The notes below the pieces were generated by a model, which saw only the letters and a list, made by a program, of their open reading frames with translations, was not told the origin of the DNA and did no database searches. Shown piece by piece: positions 20,301 through 34,139 of a stretch of 64,000 nucleotides of DNA. Origin of the DNA: Angiostrongylus vasorum (taxonomy: Eukaryota > Nematoda > Chromadorea > Rhabditida > Metastrongylidae). The position numbers and the translations under genes are program-made. The DNA lies in NCBI GenBank assembly GCA_018806985.1, contig JADANN010000154.1, positions 29,870 to 93,869 on the forward strand, given 5' to 3'. Each line of letters begins with the position of its first letter. Position 1 is the first letter of the stretch.

Positions 20301-23300
20301 GCCTCTGTCGCGGACCTGAGGTGAACTGAAAGTACCGTAACCCACACATGATTCGAGGTGACGTGCCGTGGTGCACAACTGAGCCGCCTATGAGGTGAAC
20401 TGAAAGTGCAGAAATCTGGACATGATTCGAGGTGATATGCCGTGGAGCACCTCTGAGGCGCCTCTGAGGTGAACTGAAGGTGCAGAAACCTGGACATGAT
20501 TCGAGGCCATGTGCCGTGGTGCACCTCTGTAGCGCCTCTGAGGTGAACTGAAAGTGCAGAAATCTGGACATGATTCGAGGTGACGGGCCGTGGCGCGCCT
20601 CTGTCGCGGACCTGAGGTGAACTGAAAGTACCGTAACCCACACATGATTCGAGGTGACGTGCCGTGGTGCACAACTGAGCCGCCTATGAGGTGAACTGAA
20701 AGTGCAGAAATCTGGACATGATTCGAGGTCATGTGCCGTGGTGCACCTCTGTAGCGCTTCTGAGGTGAACTGAAAGTGCAGAAATCTGGACATGATTCGA
20801 GGTGATGTGCCGTGGCTCGCCTCTGGGGCGGACTGATGGTTCCGTAACACACACATCATTACAAGGTCACGTGCCGTGGTGCACCTCTGAGGCGCCTCTG
20901 AGGTGAACTGAAGTCCTGATTTCTGGACATGATTCGAGGTCATGTGCCGTGGTGCACCTCTGAGGCGCCTCTGAGGTGAACTGAAAAGTGCAGAAAATGT
21001 GGACATGATTCGAGGTGATGGGCCATGGCGCGCCTCTGGGGCGGACTGATGGTTCCGTAACACACACATAATTCAAAGGTGACGTGCCGTGGTGCACCTC
21101 TGAGGCGCCTCTGAGGTGAACTGAAAGTGCTGAAATTTCTGGACATGATTCGAGGTGATGTGCCGTGGAGCACCCTCTGAGGCGCCTCTGAGGTGAACTG
21201 AAAGTGCAGAAACCTGGACATGATTCGAGGTGATGTGCCGTGGTGCACCTCTGAAGCGCCTCTGAGGTGAACTGAAAGTGCAGAAAATCTGGACATGATT
21301 CGAGGTGATGTGCCATGGCGCGCCTCTGGGGGCGGACTGATGGTTCCGTAACACACACATAATTAAAGGTGACGTGCCGTGGTGCACTTCTGAGGCGCCT
21401 CTGAGGTGAACTAGAAAGTGCTGATTTCTGGACATCATTCGAGGTGATATGCCGTGGGAGCACCTCTGAGGCGCCTCTGAGGTGAACAGAAGGTGCAGAA
21501 ACCTGGACATGATTCGAGGTGCATGTGCCGTGGTGCACCTCTGAGGCGCCTCTGAGGTGAACTGAAAGGTGCAGAAATCTGGACATGATTCGAGGTGATG
21601 TGCCATGGCTCGCCTCTGGGGGCGGACTGATGGTTCCGTAACACACACATTTTTCAAGGTGAAGTGCCGTGGTGCACCTCTGAGGCGCCTCTGAGGTGAA
21701 CTGAAAGTGCAGAAATCTGGACATGATTCGAGGTGATGTGCCGTGGCTGCGCCTCTGAGGGCGGACTGATGGTTCCGTAACACACACATAATTCGAGGTG
21801 ACGTGCCGTGGTGCACCTCTGAGGCGCCTCTGAGGTGAACTGAAAGTGCTGAAATCTGGACATGATTCGAGGTGATATGCCGTGGTGCACCTCTGAGGCG
21901 CCTCTGAGGTGAACTGAAAGTGCAGAAATCTGGACATGATTCGAGGTGATGTGCCGTGGCTCGCCCTCTGGGGCGGACTGATGGTTCCGTACACACACAT
22001 CATTCAAGGTGACGTGCCGTGGTGCACCTCTGAGGCGCCTCTGAGGTGAACTGAAAGTGCAGAAATCTGGACATGATTCGAGGTGATGTGCCGTGGCGCG
22101 CCTCTGTAGCGCATCTGAGGTGAACTGAAAGTACCGTAACCTACACATGATTCGAGGTGACGTGCCGTGGTGCACCTCTGAGCCGCCTCTGAGGTGAACT
22201 GAAAGTGCCGAAATCTGGACATGATTCGAGGTGATGTGCCGTGGTGCACCTCTGCAGCGCTTCTGAGGTGAACTGAAAGTGCAGAAATCTGGACATGATT
22301 CGAGGTGATGTGCCGTGGTGCACCTCTGAAGCGCCTCTGAGGTGAACTGAAAGTGCAGAAATCTGGACATGATTCGAGGTGATGTGCCGTGGCTCGCCTC
22401 TGGGGCGGACTGATGGTTCCGTAACACACACATCATTCAAGGCGACGTGCCGTGGTGCACCTCTGTAGCGCTTCTGAGGTGAACTGAAGGTGCCGAAATC
22501 TGGACATGATTCGAGGTGATGTGCCGTGGTGCACCTCTGAAGCGCCTCTGAGGTGAACTGAAAGTGCAGAAATCTGGACATGATTCGAGGTGATGTGCCG
22601 TGGCTCGCCTCTGGGGCGGACTGATGGTTCCGTAACACACACATCATTCAAGGTGACGTGCCGTGGTGCACCTCTGAGCCGCCTCTGAGGTGAACTTGAA
22701 AGTGCTGAAATTTCTGGACATGATTCGAGGTCATGTGCCGTGGTGCACCTCTGTAGCGCCTCTGAGGTGAACTGAAAAGTGCAGAAATCTGGACATGATT
22801 CGAGGTGATGTGCCGTGGTGCACCTCTGTAGCCGCCTCTGAGGTGAACTGAAAGTGCCGAAATCTAGACATGATTCGAGGTGATGTGCCGTGGTGCACCT
22901 CTGTCGCGGACTGAGGTGAACTGAAGGTACCGTAACCCACACATGATTCGAGGTGACGTGCCGTGGTGCACCACTGAGCCGCCTCTGAGGTGAACTGAAA
23001 GTGCCGAAATCTGGACATGATTCGAGGTGATGTGCCGTGGTGCACCTCTGAGGCGCCTCTGAGGTGAACTTGAAGTGCTGATTTCTAAACATGATTCGAG
23101 GTGATGTGCCGTGGCGCACCTCTGATGCGCCTCTGAGGTGAACTGAAAGGTGCAGAAATCTGAACATGATTCGAGGTGATGTGCCGTGGCTCGCCTCTAG
23201 GATCGGACTAATGGTTCCGTAACACACACATCATTAAAGGTGACGTGCCGTGGTGCACCTCTGAGGCGCCTCTGAGGTGAACTGAAAGTGCAGAAATCTG

Positions 23301-24080
23301 GACATGATTCGAGGTGATGGGCCATGGCGCGCCTCTGTCGCGGACCTGAGGTGAACTGAAAGTACCGTAACCCTACACATGATTTCGAGGTGACGTGCCG
23401 TGGTGCACCTCTGAGGCGCCTCTGAGGTGAACTGAAAGTGCTGAAATCTGGACATGATTCGAGGTCATGTGCCGTGGTGCACCTCTGTCGCGGACCTGAG
23501 GTGAACTGAAAGTACCGTAACCCACACATGATTCGAGGTGACGTGCCGTGGTGCACCACTGAGCCGCCTATGAGGTGAACTGAAAGTGCAGAAATCTGGA
23601 CATGATTCGAGGTGCATGTGCCGTGGTGCACCTCTGAGGCGCCTCTGAGGATGAACTTGAAGTGCTGATTTCTGGACATGATTCGAGGTCATGTGCTGTG
23701 GTGCACCTCTGAGGCGCCTCTGAGGTGAACTGAAAGTGCCGAAATCTGACACATGATTCGAGGTGATGTGCCGTGGTGCACCTCTGTCGCGGACCTGAGG
23801 TGAACTGAAAGTACCGTAACCCACACATGATTCGAGGTGACGTGCCGTGGTGCACCACTGAGCCGCCTATGAGGTGAACTGAAAGTGCGAAATCTGGACA
23901 TGATTCGAGGTCATGTGCCGTGGTGCACCTCTGAGGCGCCTCTGAGGTGAACTTGAAGTGCTGATTTCTGAAACATGATTCGAGGTGATGTGCCGTGGCT
24001 GCACCTCTGAGGCGCCGCTGAGGTGAACTGAAAGGTGCAGAAATCTGAAATTGATTCGAGGTGATGTGCCATGGGTCGCC
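17301..24080. repeat. Middle zone rich in canonical monomers and single-base insertions
   Basis: Canonical units and units with GTAGCGCTTC or TGTCGCGGACC are mixed without a clear long period. One-base insertions are frequent, such as GAGGGCGCC near 18030, GCACGAAATC near 18060, GCCAGAAATC near 18792 and CGAGGGTGATG near 19673. This could be true divergence or uncorrected sequencing error. The variants that dominate the right zone first become common here. Confidence 0.6.
20047..20069. repeat. Truncated 23-bp monomer
   Basis: Between two normal monomers there is a unit reduced to GTGCCCACATAATTAAAGG plus GTGAC. Its first five bases match the start of a monomer and the rest matches the end of a 63-bp-class unit of the CATAATTAAAGG type. 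About 40 bp are missing from the middle, as expected of a deletion between short similar stretches. Confidence 0.7.
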
Positions 24081-25200
24081 TCAGGATCGGACTAATGGTT
24101 CCGTAACACACACATCATTAAAGGTCACGTGCCGTGGTGCACCTCTGAGGCGCCTCTGAGGAGAACTGAAAGTGCAGAAATCTGGACATGATTCGAGGTG
24201 ATGGGCCATGGCGCGCCTCTGTCGCGGACCTGAGGTGAACTGAAAGTACCGTAACCCACACGTGATTTGAGGTGACGTGCCGTGGTGCACCTCTGAGGCG
24301 CCTCTGAGGTGAACTGAAAGTGCAGAAATCTGGACATGATTCGAGGTCATGTGCGGTGGTGCACCTCTGAAGCGCCTCTGAGGTGAACTGAAATTGCAGA
24401 AATCTGGAGATGATTCGAGGTGATATGCCGTGGTGCACCTCTGTAGCGCTTCTGAGGTGAACTGAACGTGCAGAAATCTGGACATGATTCGAGGTGATGT
24501 GCCGTGGCTCGCCTCTGGGGCGGACTGATGGTTCCGTAACACACACATCATTAAAGGTCACGTGCCGTGGTGCACCTCTGAGGCGCCTCTGAGGTGAACT
24601 TGAAGTCCTAATTTCTGGACATGATTCGAGGTCATGTGCCGTGGTGCACCTCTGTAGCGCTTCTGAGGTGAACTGAAAGTGCAGAAATCTGGACATGATT
24701 CGAGGTCATGTGCCGTGGTGCACCTCTGGGGCGGACTGATGGTTCCGTAACACACACATTTTTCAAGGTGAAGTGCCGTGGTGCACCTCTGAGGCGCCTC
24801 TGAGGTGAACTGAAAGTGCAGAAATCTGGACATGATTCGAGGTGATGGGCCATGGTGCGCCTCTGTCGCGGACCTGAGTTGAACTGAAAGTACCGTAACC
24901 CACACATGATTCGAGGTGACGTGCCGTGGTGCACCACTGAGCCGCCTATGAGGTGCACTGAAAGTGCAGAAATCTGGACATGATTCGAGGTCATGTGCCG
25001 TGGTGCACCTCTGGGGCGGACTGATGGTTCCGTAGCACACACATCGTTCAAGGCGACGTGCCGTGGTGCACCTCTGAAGCGCCTCTGAGGTGAACTGAAA
25101 GTGCAGAAATCTGGAGATGATTCGAGGTGATATGCCGTGGTGCACCTCTGTAGCGCTTCTGAGGTGAACTGAAACGTGCAGAAATCTGGACATGATTCGA
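24081..25200. repeat. First copy of a block repeated at 39.6 and 46.5 kb
   Basis: The series with CAGGATCGGACTAATGG, ACACGTGATTTGAGG, AAATTGCAGAAATC and GAAGTCCTAATTTC occurs here and again near 39.58-40.6 kb and 46.50-47.5 kb. The later two copies share small deletions relative to this one: four bases after CATCATT and one whole monomer. They are therefore more closely related to each other. Confidence 0.75.
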
Positions 25201-27195
25201 GGTCATGTGCCGTGGTGCACCTCTGTCGCGGACCTGAGGTGAACTGAAAGTACCGTAACCCACACATGATTCGAGGTGACGTGCCGTGGTGCACCACTGA
25301 GCCGCCTCTGAGGTGAACTGAAAGTGCAGAAATCTGGACATGATTCGAGGTGATGTGCCGTGGTGCACCTCTGTAGCGCTTCTGAGGTGAACTGAAAGTG
25401 CAGAAATCTGGACATGATTCGAGGTCATGTGCCGTGGTGCACCTCTGAGGCGCCTCTGAGGTGAACTGAAAGTGCAGAAATCTGGACATGATTCGAGGTC
25501 ATGTGCCGTGGTGCACCTCTGTAGCGCTTCTGAGGTGAACTGAAAGTGCAGAAATCTGGACATGATTCGAGGTGACGTGCCGTGGTGCACCTCTGAGGCG
25601 CCTCTGAGGTGAACTTGAAAGTGCTGAAATCTGGACATGATTCGAGGTCATGTGCCGTGGTGCACCTCTGAAGCGCCTCTGAGGTGAACTGAAAGTGCAG
25701 AAATCTGGACATGATTCGAGGTCATGTGCCGTGGTGCACCTCTGGGGGCGGACTGATGGTTCCGTAACACACACATTATTTCAAGGTGACGTGCCGTGGT
25801 GCACCTCTGAGGCGCCTCTGAGGTGAACTGAAAGTGCAGAAATCTGGACATGATTCGAGGTGATGTGCCATGGTGCGCCTCTGATCGCGGACTCTGAGGT
25901 GAACTGAAAGTACCGTAACCCACACATGATTCGAGGTGACGTGCCGTGGTGCACCACTGAGCCGCCTATGAGGTGAACTGAAAGTGCAGAAATCTGGACA
26001 TGATTCGAGGTGATGTGCCGTGGTGCACCTCTGAGGGCGCCTCTGAGGTGAACTGAAAGTGCAGAAATCTGGACATGATTCGAGGTCATGTGCCGTGGTG
26101 CACCTCTGAAGCGCCTCTGAGGTGAACTGAAAGTGCCGAAATCTGGACATGATTCGAGGTGATGTGCCGTGGTGCACCTCTGAGGCGCCTCTGAGGTGAA
26201 CTGAAAGTGCAGAAATCTGGACATGATTCGAGGTGATGGGCCATGGCGCACCTCTGTCGCGGACCTGAGGTGAACTGAAAGTACCGTAACCCCTACACAT
26301 GATTCGAGGTGACGTGCCGTGGTGCACCACTGGAGCCGCCTCTGAGGTGAACTGAAAGTGCAGAAATCTGGACATGATTCGAGGTGATGTGCCGTGGTGC
26401 ACCTCTGTAGCGCTTCTGAGGTGAACTGAAAGTGCAGAAATCTGGACATGATTCGAGGTGATATGCCGTGGTGCACCTCTGAAGCGCCTCTGAGGTGAAC
26501 TGAAAGTGCAGAAATCTGGACATGATTCGAGGTGATGTGCCGTGGTGCACCTCTGAGGCGCCTCTGAGGTGAACTGAAAGTGCAGAAATCTGGACATGAT
26601 TCGAGGTGATGGGCCATGGCGCGCCTCTGTCGCGGACCTGAGGTGAACTGAAAGTACCGTAACCCACACATGATTCGAGGTGACGTGCCGTGGTGCACAA
26701 CTGAGCCGCCTATGAGGTGAACTGAAAGTGCAGAAATCTGGACATGATTCGAGGTGATATGCCGTGGTGCACCTCTGAGCGCTTCTGAGGTGAACTGAAA
26801 CGTGCAGAAATCTGGAGATGATTCGAGGTGATATGCCGTGGTGCACCTCTGAAGCGCCTCTGAGGTGAACTGAAAGTGCAGAAATCTGGACATGATTCGA
26901 GGTGACGTGCCGTGGTGCACCTCTGAGCCGCCTCTGAGGTGAACTGAAAGTGCAGAAATCTGGACATGATTCGAGGTGATGGGCCGTGGCGCGCCTCTGT
27001 CGCGGACCTGAGGTGAACTGAAAGTACCGTAGCACACATCATTCAAGGTCGACGTGCCGTGGTGCACCTCTGAAGCGCCTCTGAGGTGAACTGAAAGTGC
27101 AGAAATCTGGACATGATTCGAGGTGATGTGCCGTGGTGCACCTCTGTAGCGCTTCTGAGGTGAACTGAAAGTGCAGAAATCTGGACATGATTCGA

Positions 27196-28750
27196 GGTCA
27201 TGTGCCGTGGTGCACCTCTGTCGCGGACCTGAGGTGAACTGAAAGTACCGTAGCCCACACATGATTCGAGGTGACGTGCCGTGGTGCACCACTGAGCCGC
27301 CTCTGAGGTGAACTGAAAGTGCAGAAATCTGGAGATGATTCGAGGTGATATGCCGTGGTGCACCTCTGAGGCGCCTGTGAGGTGAACTGAAAGTGCAGAA
27401 ATCTGGACATGATTCGATTTCATGTGCGGTGGTGCACCTCTGAAGCGCCTCTGAGGTGAACTGAAAGTGCAGAAATCTGGACATGATTCGAGGTCATGTG
27501 CCGTGGTGCACCTCTGAAGCGCCTCTGAGGGTGAACTGAAAGTGCAGAAATCTGGACATGATTCGAGGTGATGGGCCATGGCGCGCCTCTGTCGCGGACC
27601 CTGAGGTGAACTGAAAGTACCGTAACCCACACATGATTCGAGGTGACGTGCCGTGGTGCACAACTGAGCCGCCTATGAGGTGAACTGAAAGTGCAGAAAT
27701 CTGGACATGATTCGAGGTGATCTGCCGTGGCTCGCCTCTGGCGCGGACTAATGGTTCCGTAACACACACATCATTAAAGGTCACGTGCCGTGGCGCACCT
27801 CTGAGGCGCCTATGAGGTGAACTGAAAGTGCAGAAATCTGGACATGATTCGAGGTGATGGGACATGGCGCGCCTCTGTCGCGGACCTGAGGTGAACTGAA
27901 AGTACCGTAACCCACACATGATTCGAGGTCATGTGCCGTGGTGCACCTCTGTAGCGCTTCTGAGGTGAACTGAAAGTGCAGAAATCTGGACATGATTCGA
28001 GGTGATGTGCCGTGGCTCGCCTCTGGCGCGGACTAATGGTTCCGTAACCCACACATGATTCGAGGTGACGTGCCGTGGTGCACAACTGAGCCGCCTATGA
28101 GGTGAACTGAAAGTGCAGAAATCTGGACATGATTCGAGGTGATGGGCCATGGCGCGCCTCTGAGGCGCCGCTGAGGTGAACTGAAGGTGCAGAAATCTGA
28201 AATTGATTCGAGGTGATGTGCCATGGCTCGCCTCTGGGGCGGACTGATGGTTCCGTAACACACACATTTTTCAAGGTGAAGTGCCGTGGTGCACCTCTGA
28301 GGCGCCTCTGAGGTGAACTTGAAGTGCTGATTTCTGGTCATGATTCGAGGTCATGTGCTGTGGTGCACCTCTGTCGCGGACCTGAGGTGAAATGAAAGTG
28401 CAGAAATCTGGACGTGATTCGAGGTGATGTGCTGTGGCTCGCCTCTGGCGCGGACTAATGGTTCCGTAACACACACATCATTAAAGGTCACGTGCCGTGG
28501 CGCACCTCTGAGGCGCTTCTGAGGTGAACTGAAAGTGCAGACATCTGGACATAATTCGAGGTGATGGGCCATGGCGCGCCTCTGTCGCGGACCTGAGGTG
28601 AACTGAAAGTACCGTAACCCACACATGATTCGAGGTGACGTGCCGTGGTGCACCACTGAGCCGCCTATGAGGTGAACTGAAAGTGCAGAAATCTGGACAT
28701 GATTCGAGGTAATGTGCCGTGGTGCACCTCTGTAGCGCTTCTGAGGTGAA
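27196..28750. repeat. Block copied to 31.83 and 34.14 kb (copy 1)
   Basis: This run of monomers recurs with an offset of 4635 bp (27196 to 31831). The distinctive GATTCGATTTCATGTGCGG junction lies at 27411 and 32046, and a related GATTCGATGTCATG junction at 34356. The variant with GGACGTGATTCG lies at 28411, 33048 and 35357. Identity between copies 1 and 2 is very high, with only small indels. Confidence 0.8.
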
Positions 28751-31700
28751 CTGAACGTGCAGAAATCTGGACATGATTCGAGGTCATGTGCCGTGGTGCA
28801 CCTCTGTCGCGGACCTGAGGTGAACTGAAAGTACCGTAGCCCACACATGATTCGAGGTGACGTGCCGTGGTGCACCACTGAGCCGCCTATGAGGTGAACT
28901 GAAAGTGCAGAAATCTGGACATGATTCGAGGTAATGTGCCGTGGTGCACCTCTGTAGCGCTTCTGAGGTGAACTGAAAGTGCAGAAATCTGGACATGATT
29001 CGAGGTCATGTGCCGTGGTGCACCTCTGAAGCGCCTCTGAGGTGAACTGAAAGTGCAGAAATCTGGACATGATTCGAGGTCATGTGCCGTGGTGCACCCC
29101 TCTGTAGCGCTTCTGAGGTGAACTGAAAGTGCAGAAATCTGGACATGATTCGAGGTGATGTGCCGTGGCTCGCCTCTGGCGCGGACTAATGGTTCCGTAA
29201 CCCACACATGATTCGAGGTGACGTGCCGTGGTGCACAACTGAGCCGCCTATGAGGTGAACTGAAAGTGCAGAAATCTGGACATGATTCGAGGTGATGGGC
29301 CATGGCGCGCCTCTGAGGCGCCGCTGAGGTGAACTGAAGGTGCAGAAATCTGAAATTGATTCGAGGTGATGTGCCATGGCTCGCCTCTGGGGCGGACTGA
29401 TGGTTCCGTAACACACACATTTTTCAAGGTGAAGTGCCGTGGTGCACCTCTGAGGCGCCTCTGAGGTGAACTTGAAAGTGCTGATTTCTGGTCATGATTC
29501 GAGGTCATGTGCTGTGGTGCACCTCTGTCGCGGACCTGAGGTGAAATGAAAGTGCAGAAATCTGGACATGATTCGAGGTCATGTGCCGTGGTGCACCTCT
29601 GTCGCGGACCTGAGGTGAACTGAAAGTACCGTAGCCCACACATTATTCGAGGTGACGTGCCGTGGTGCACCACTGAGCCGCCTATGAGGTGAACTGAAAG
29701 TGCAGAAATCTGGACATGATTCGAGGTGATGGGCCATGGCGCGCCTCTGAGGCGCCGCTGAGGTGAACTGAAAGTGCAGAAATCTGGACATGATTCGAGG
29801 TCATGTGCCGTGGTGCACCTCTGGGGCGGACTGATGGTTCCGTAGCACACACATCGTTCAAGGCGACGTGCCGTGGTGCACCTCTGAAGCGCCTCTGAGG
29901 TGAACTGAAAGTGCAGAAATCTGGAGATGATTCGAGGTGATATGCCGTGGTGCACCTCTGTAGCGCTTCTGAGGTGAACTGAACGTGCAGAAATCTGGAC
30001 ATGATTCGAGGTCATGTGCCGTGGTGCACCTCTGTCGCGGACCTGAGGTGAACTGAAAGTACCGTAGCCCACACATGATTCGAGGTGACGTGCCGTGGTG
30101 CACCACTGAGCCGCCTATGAGGTGAACTGAAAGTGCAGAAATCTGGACATGATTCGAGGTAATGTGCCGTGGTGCACCTCTGTAGCGCTTCTGAGGTGAA
30201 CTGAACGTGCAGAAATCTGGACATGATTCGAGGTCATGTGCCGTGGTGCACCTCTGTCGCGGACCTGAGGTGAACTGAAAGTACCGTAGCCCACACATGA
30301 TTCGAGGTGACGTGCCGTGGTGCACCACTGAGCCGCCTATGAGGTGAACTGAAAGTGCAGAAATCTGGACATGATTCGAGGTAATGTGCCGTGGTGCACC
30401 TCTGTAGCGCTTCTGAGGTGAACTGAAAGTGCAGAAATCTGGACATGATTCGAGGTGATGGGCCATGGTGCGCCTCTGTCGCGGACCTGAGTTGAACTGA
30501 AAGTACCGTAACCCACACATGATTCGAGGGTGACGTGCCGTGGTGCACCACTGAGCCGCCTATGAGGTGCCCTGAAAGTGCAGAAATCTGGACATGATTC
30601 GAGGTCATGTGCCGTGGTGCACCCTCTGGGGGCGGACTGATGGTTCCGTAGCACACACATCGTTCAAGGCGACGTGCCGTGGTGCACCTCTGAAGCGCCT
30701 CTGAGGTGAACTGAAAGTGCAGAAATCTGGAGATGATTCGAGGTGATATGCCGTGGTGCACCTCTGTAGCGCTTCTGAGGTGAACTGAACGTGCAGAAAT
30801 CTGGACATGATTCGAGGTCATGTGCCGTGGTGCACCTCTGTCGCGGACCTGAGGTGAACTGAAAGTACCGTAGCCCACACATGATTCGAGGTGACGTGCC
30901 GTGGTGCACCACTGAGCCGCCTATGAGGTGAACTGAAAGTGCAGAAATCTGGACATGATTCGAGGTAATGTGCCGTGGTGCACCTCTGTAGCGCTTCTGA
31001 GGTGAACTGAAAGTGCAGAAATCTGGACATGATTCGAGGTCATGTGCCGTGGTGCACCTCTGAAGCGCCTCTGAGGTGAACTGAAAGTGCAGAAATCTGG
31101 ACATGATTCGAGGTCATGTGCCGTGGTGCACCTCTGTAGCGCTTCTGAGGTGAACTGAAAGTGCAGAAATCTGGACATGATTCGAGGTCACGTGCCGTGG
31201 TGCACCTCTGAGGCGCCTCTGAGGTGAACTTGAAGTCCCTAATTTCTGGACATGATTCGAGGTCATGTGCCGTGGTGCACCTCTGTAGCGCTTCTGAGGT
31301 GAACTGAAAGTGCAGAAATCTGGACATGATTCGAGGTCATGTGCCGTGGTGCACCTCTGGGGCGGACTGATGGTTCCGTAACACACACATTTTTCAAGGT
31401 GAAGTGCCGTGGTGCACCTCTGAGGCGCCTCTGAGGTGAACTGAAAGTGCAGAAATCTGGACATGATTCGAGGTGATGGGCCATGGTGCGCCTCTGTCGC
31501 GGACCTGAGTTGAACTGAAAGTACCGTAACCCACACATGATTCGAGGTGACGTGCCGTGGTGCACCACTGAGCCGCCTATGAGGTGCACTGAAAGTGCAG
31601 AAATCTGGACATGATTCGAGGTCATGTGCCGTGGTGCACCTCTGGGGCGGACTGATGGTTCCGTAGCACACACATCGTTCAAGGCGACGTGCCGTGGTGC

Positions 31701-31830
31701 ACCTCTGAAGCGCCTCTGAGGTGAACTGAAAGTGCAGAAATCTGGAGATGATTCGAGGTGATATGCCGTGGTGCACCTCTGTAGCGCTTCTGAGGTGAAC
31801 TGAACGTGCAGAAATCTGGACATGATTCGA
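28751..31830. repeat. Right-zone monomers between two block copies
   Basis: Short runs of the same five or six monomer variants recur here several times: a TGTCGCGGACC unit, a CCACTGAGCC unit and a GTAGCGCTTC unit, for example near 28800, 30020, 30240 and 30820. The order suggests a three-monomer cassette of 222 bp repeated locally. The 24.55-25.2 kb series reappears at about 31.19-31.83 kb. Confidence 0.65.
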
Positions 31831-33390
31831 GGTCATGTGCCGTGGTGCACCTCTGTCGCGGACCTGAGGTGAACTGAAAGTACCGTAGCCCACACATGAT
31901 TCGAGGTGACGTGCCGTGGTGCACCACTGAGCCGCCTCTGAGGTGAACTGAAAGTGCAGAAATCTGGAGATGATTCGAGGTGATATGCCGTGGTGCACCT
32001 CTGAGGCGCCTGTGAGGTGAACTGAAAGTGCAGAAATCTGGACATGATTCGATTTCATGTGCGGTGGTGCACCTCTGAAGCGCCTCTGAGGTGAACTGAA
32101 AGTGCAGAAATCTGGACATGATTCGAGGTCATGTGCCGTGGTGCACCCTCTGAAGCGCCTCTGAGGTGAACTGAAAGTGCAGAAATCTGGACATGATTCG
32201 AGGTGATGGGCCATGGCGCGCCTCTGTCGCGGACCTGAGGTGAACTGAAAGTACCGTAACCCACACATGATTCGAGGTGACGTGCCGTGGTGCACAACTG
32301 AGCCGCCTATGAGGTGAACTGAAAGTGCAGAAATCTGGACATGATTCGAGGTGATCTGCCGTGGCTCGCCTCTGGCGCGGACTAATGGTTCCGTAACACA
32401 CACATCATTAAAGGTCACGTGCCGTGGCGCACCTCTGAGGCGCCTATGAGGTGAACTGAAAGTGCAGAAATCTGGACATGATTCGAGGTGATGGGACATG
32501 GCGCGCCTCTGTCGCGGACCTGAGGTGAACTGAAAGTACCGTAACCCACACATGATTCGAGGTCATGTGCCGTGGTGCACCTCTGTAGCGCTTCTGAGGT
32601 GAACTGAAAGTGCAGAAATCTGGACATGATTCGAGGTGATGTGCCGTGGCTCGCCTCTGGCGCGGACTAATGGTTCCGTAACCCACACATGATTCGAGGT
32701 GACGTGCCGTGGTGCACAACTGAGCCGCCTATGAGGTGAACTGAAAGTGCAGAAATCTGGACATGATTCGAGGTGATGGGCCATGGCGCGCCTCTGAGGC
32801 GCCGCTGAGGTGAACTGAAAGTGCAGAAATCTGAACATGATTCGAGGTGATGTGCCATGGCTCGCCTCTGGGGGCGGACTGATGGTTCCGTAACACACAC
32901 ATTTTTCAAGGTGAAGTGCCGTGGTGCACCTCTGAGGCGCCTCTGAGGTGAACTTGAAGTGCTGATTTCTGGTCATGATTCGAGGTCATGTGCGCTGTGG
33001 TGCACCTCTGTCGCGGACCTGAGGTGAAATGAAAGTGCAGAAATCTGGACGTGATTCGAGGTGATGTGCTGTGGCTCGCCTCTGGCGCGGACTAATGGTT
33101 CCGTACACACACATCATTAAAGGTCACGTGCCGTGGCGCACCTCTGAGGCGCTTCTGAGGTGAACTGAAAGTGCAGACATCTGGACATAATTCGAGGTGA
33201 TGGGCCATGGCGCGCCTCTGTCGCGGACCTGAGGTGAACTGAAAGTACCGTAACCCACACATGATTCGAGGTGACGTGCCGTGGTGCACCACTGAGCCGC
33301 CTATGAGGTGAACTGAAAGTGCAGAAATCTGGACATGATTCGAGGTGATGTGCCGTGGTGCACCTCTGTAGGCGCTTCTGAGGTGAACTG
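31831..33390. repeat. Block copy 2 of the 27.2 kb segment
   Basis: This copy matches 27196-28750 at an offset of 4634-4637 bp, with the offset drifting by only 1-3 bp through small indels such as CACCCTCTGAAG at 32144. The drift makes it unlikely that the two are one locus assembled twice without error, but an assembly artefact cannot be excluded by eye. Confidence 0.8.
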
Positions 33391-34139
33391 AAAGTGCAGA
33401 AATCTGGACATGATTCGAGGTCATGTGCCGTGGTGCACCTCTGAAGCGCCTCTGAGGTGAACTGAAAGTGCAGAAATCTGGACATGATTCGAGGTCGATG
33501 TGCCGTGGTGCACCTCTGTGGCGCTTCTGAGGTGAACTGAAAGTGCAGAAATCTGGACATGATTCGAGGTCACGTGCCGTGGTGCACCTCTGAGGCGCCT
33601 CTGAGGTGAACTTGAAGTGCAGAAATCTGGACATGATTCGAGGTCATGTGCCGTGGTGCACCTCTGGGGCGGACTGATGGTTCCGTAACACACACATTAT
33701 TTCAAGGTGACGTGCCGTGGTGCACCTCTGAGGCGCCTCTGAGGTGAACTGAAAGTGCAGAAATCTGGACATGATTCGAGGTGATGGGCCATGGTGCGCC
33801 TCTGTCGCGGACCTGAGTTGAACTGAAAGTACCGTAACCCACACATGATTCGAGGTGACGTGCCGTGGTGCACCACTGAGCCGCCTATGAGGTGCACTGA
33901 AAGTGCAGAAATCTGGACATGATTCGAGGTCATGTGCCGTGGTGCACCTCTGGGGCGGACTGATGGTTCCGTAGCACACACATCGTTCAAGGCGACGTGC
34001 CGTGGTGCACCTCTGAAGCGCCTCTGAGGTGAACTGAAAGTGCAGAAATCTGGAGATGATTCGAGGTGATATGCCGTGGTGCACCTCTGTAGCGCTTCTG
34101 AGGTGAACTGAAACGTGCAGAAATCTGGACATGATTCGA

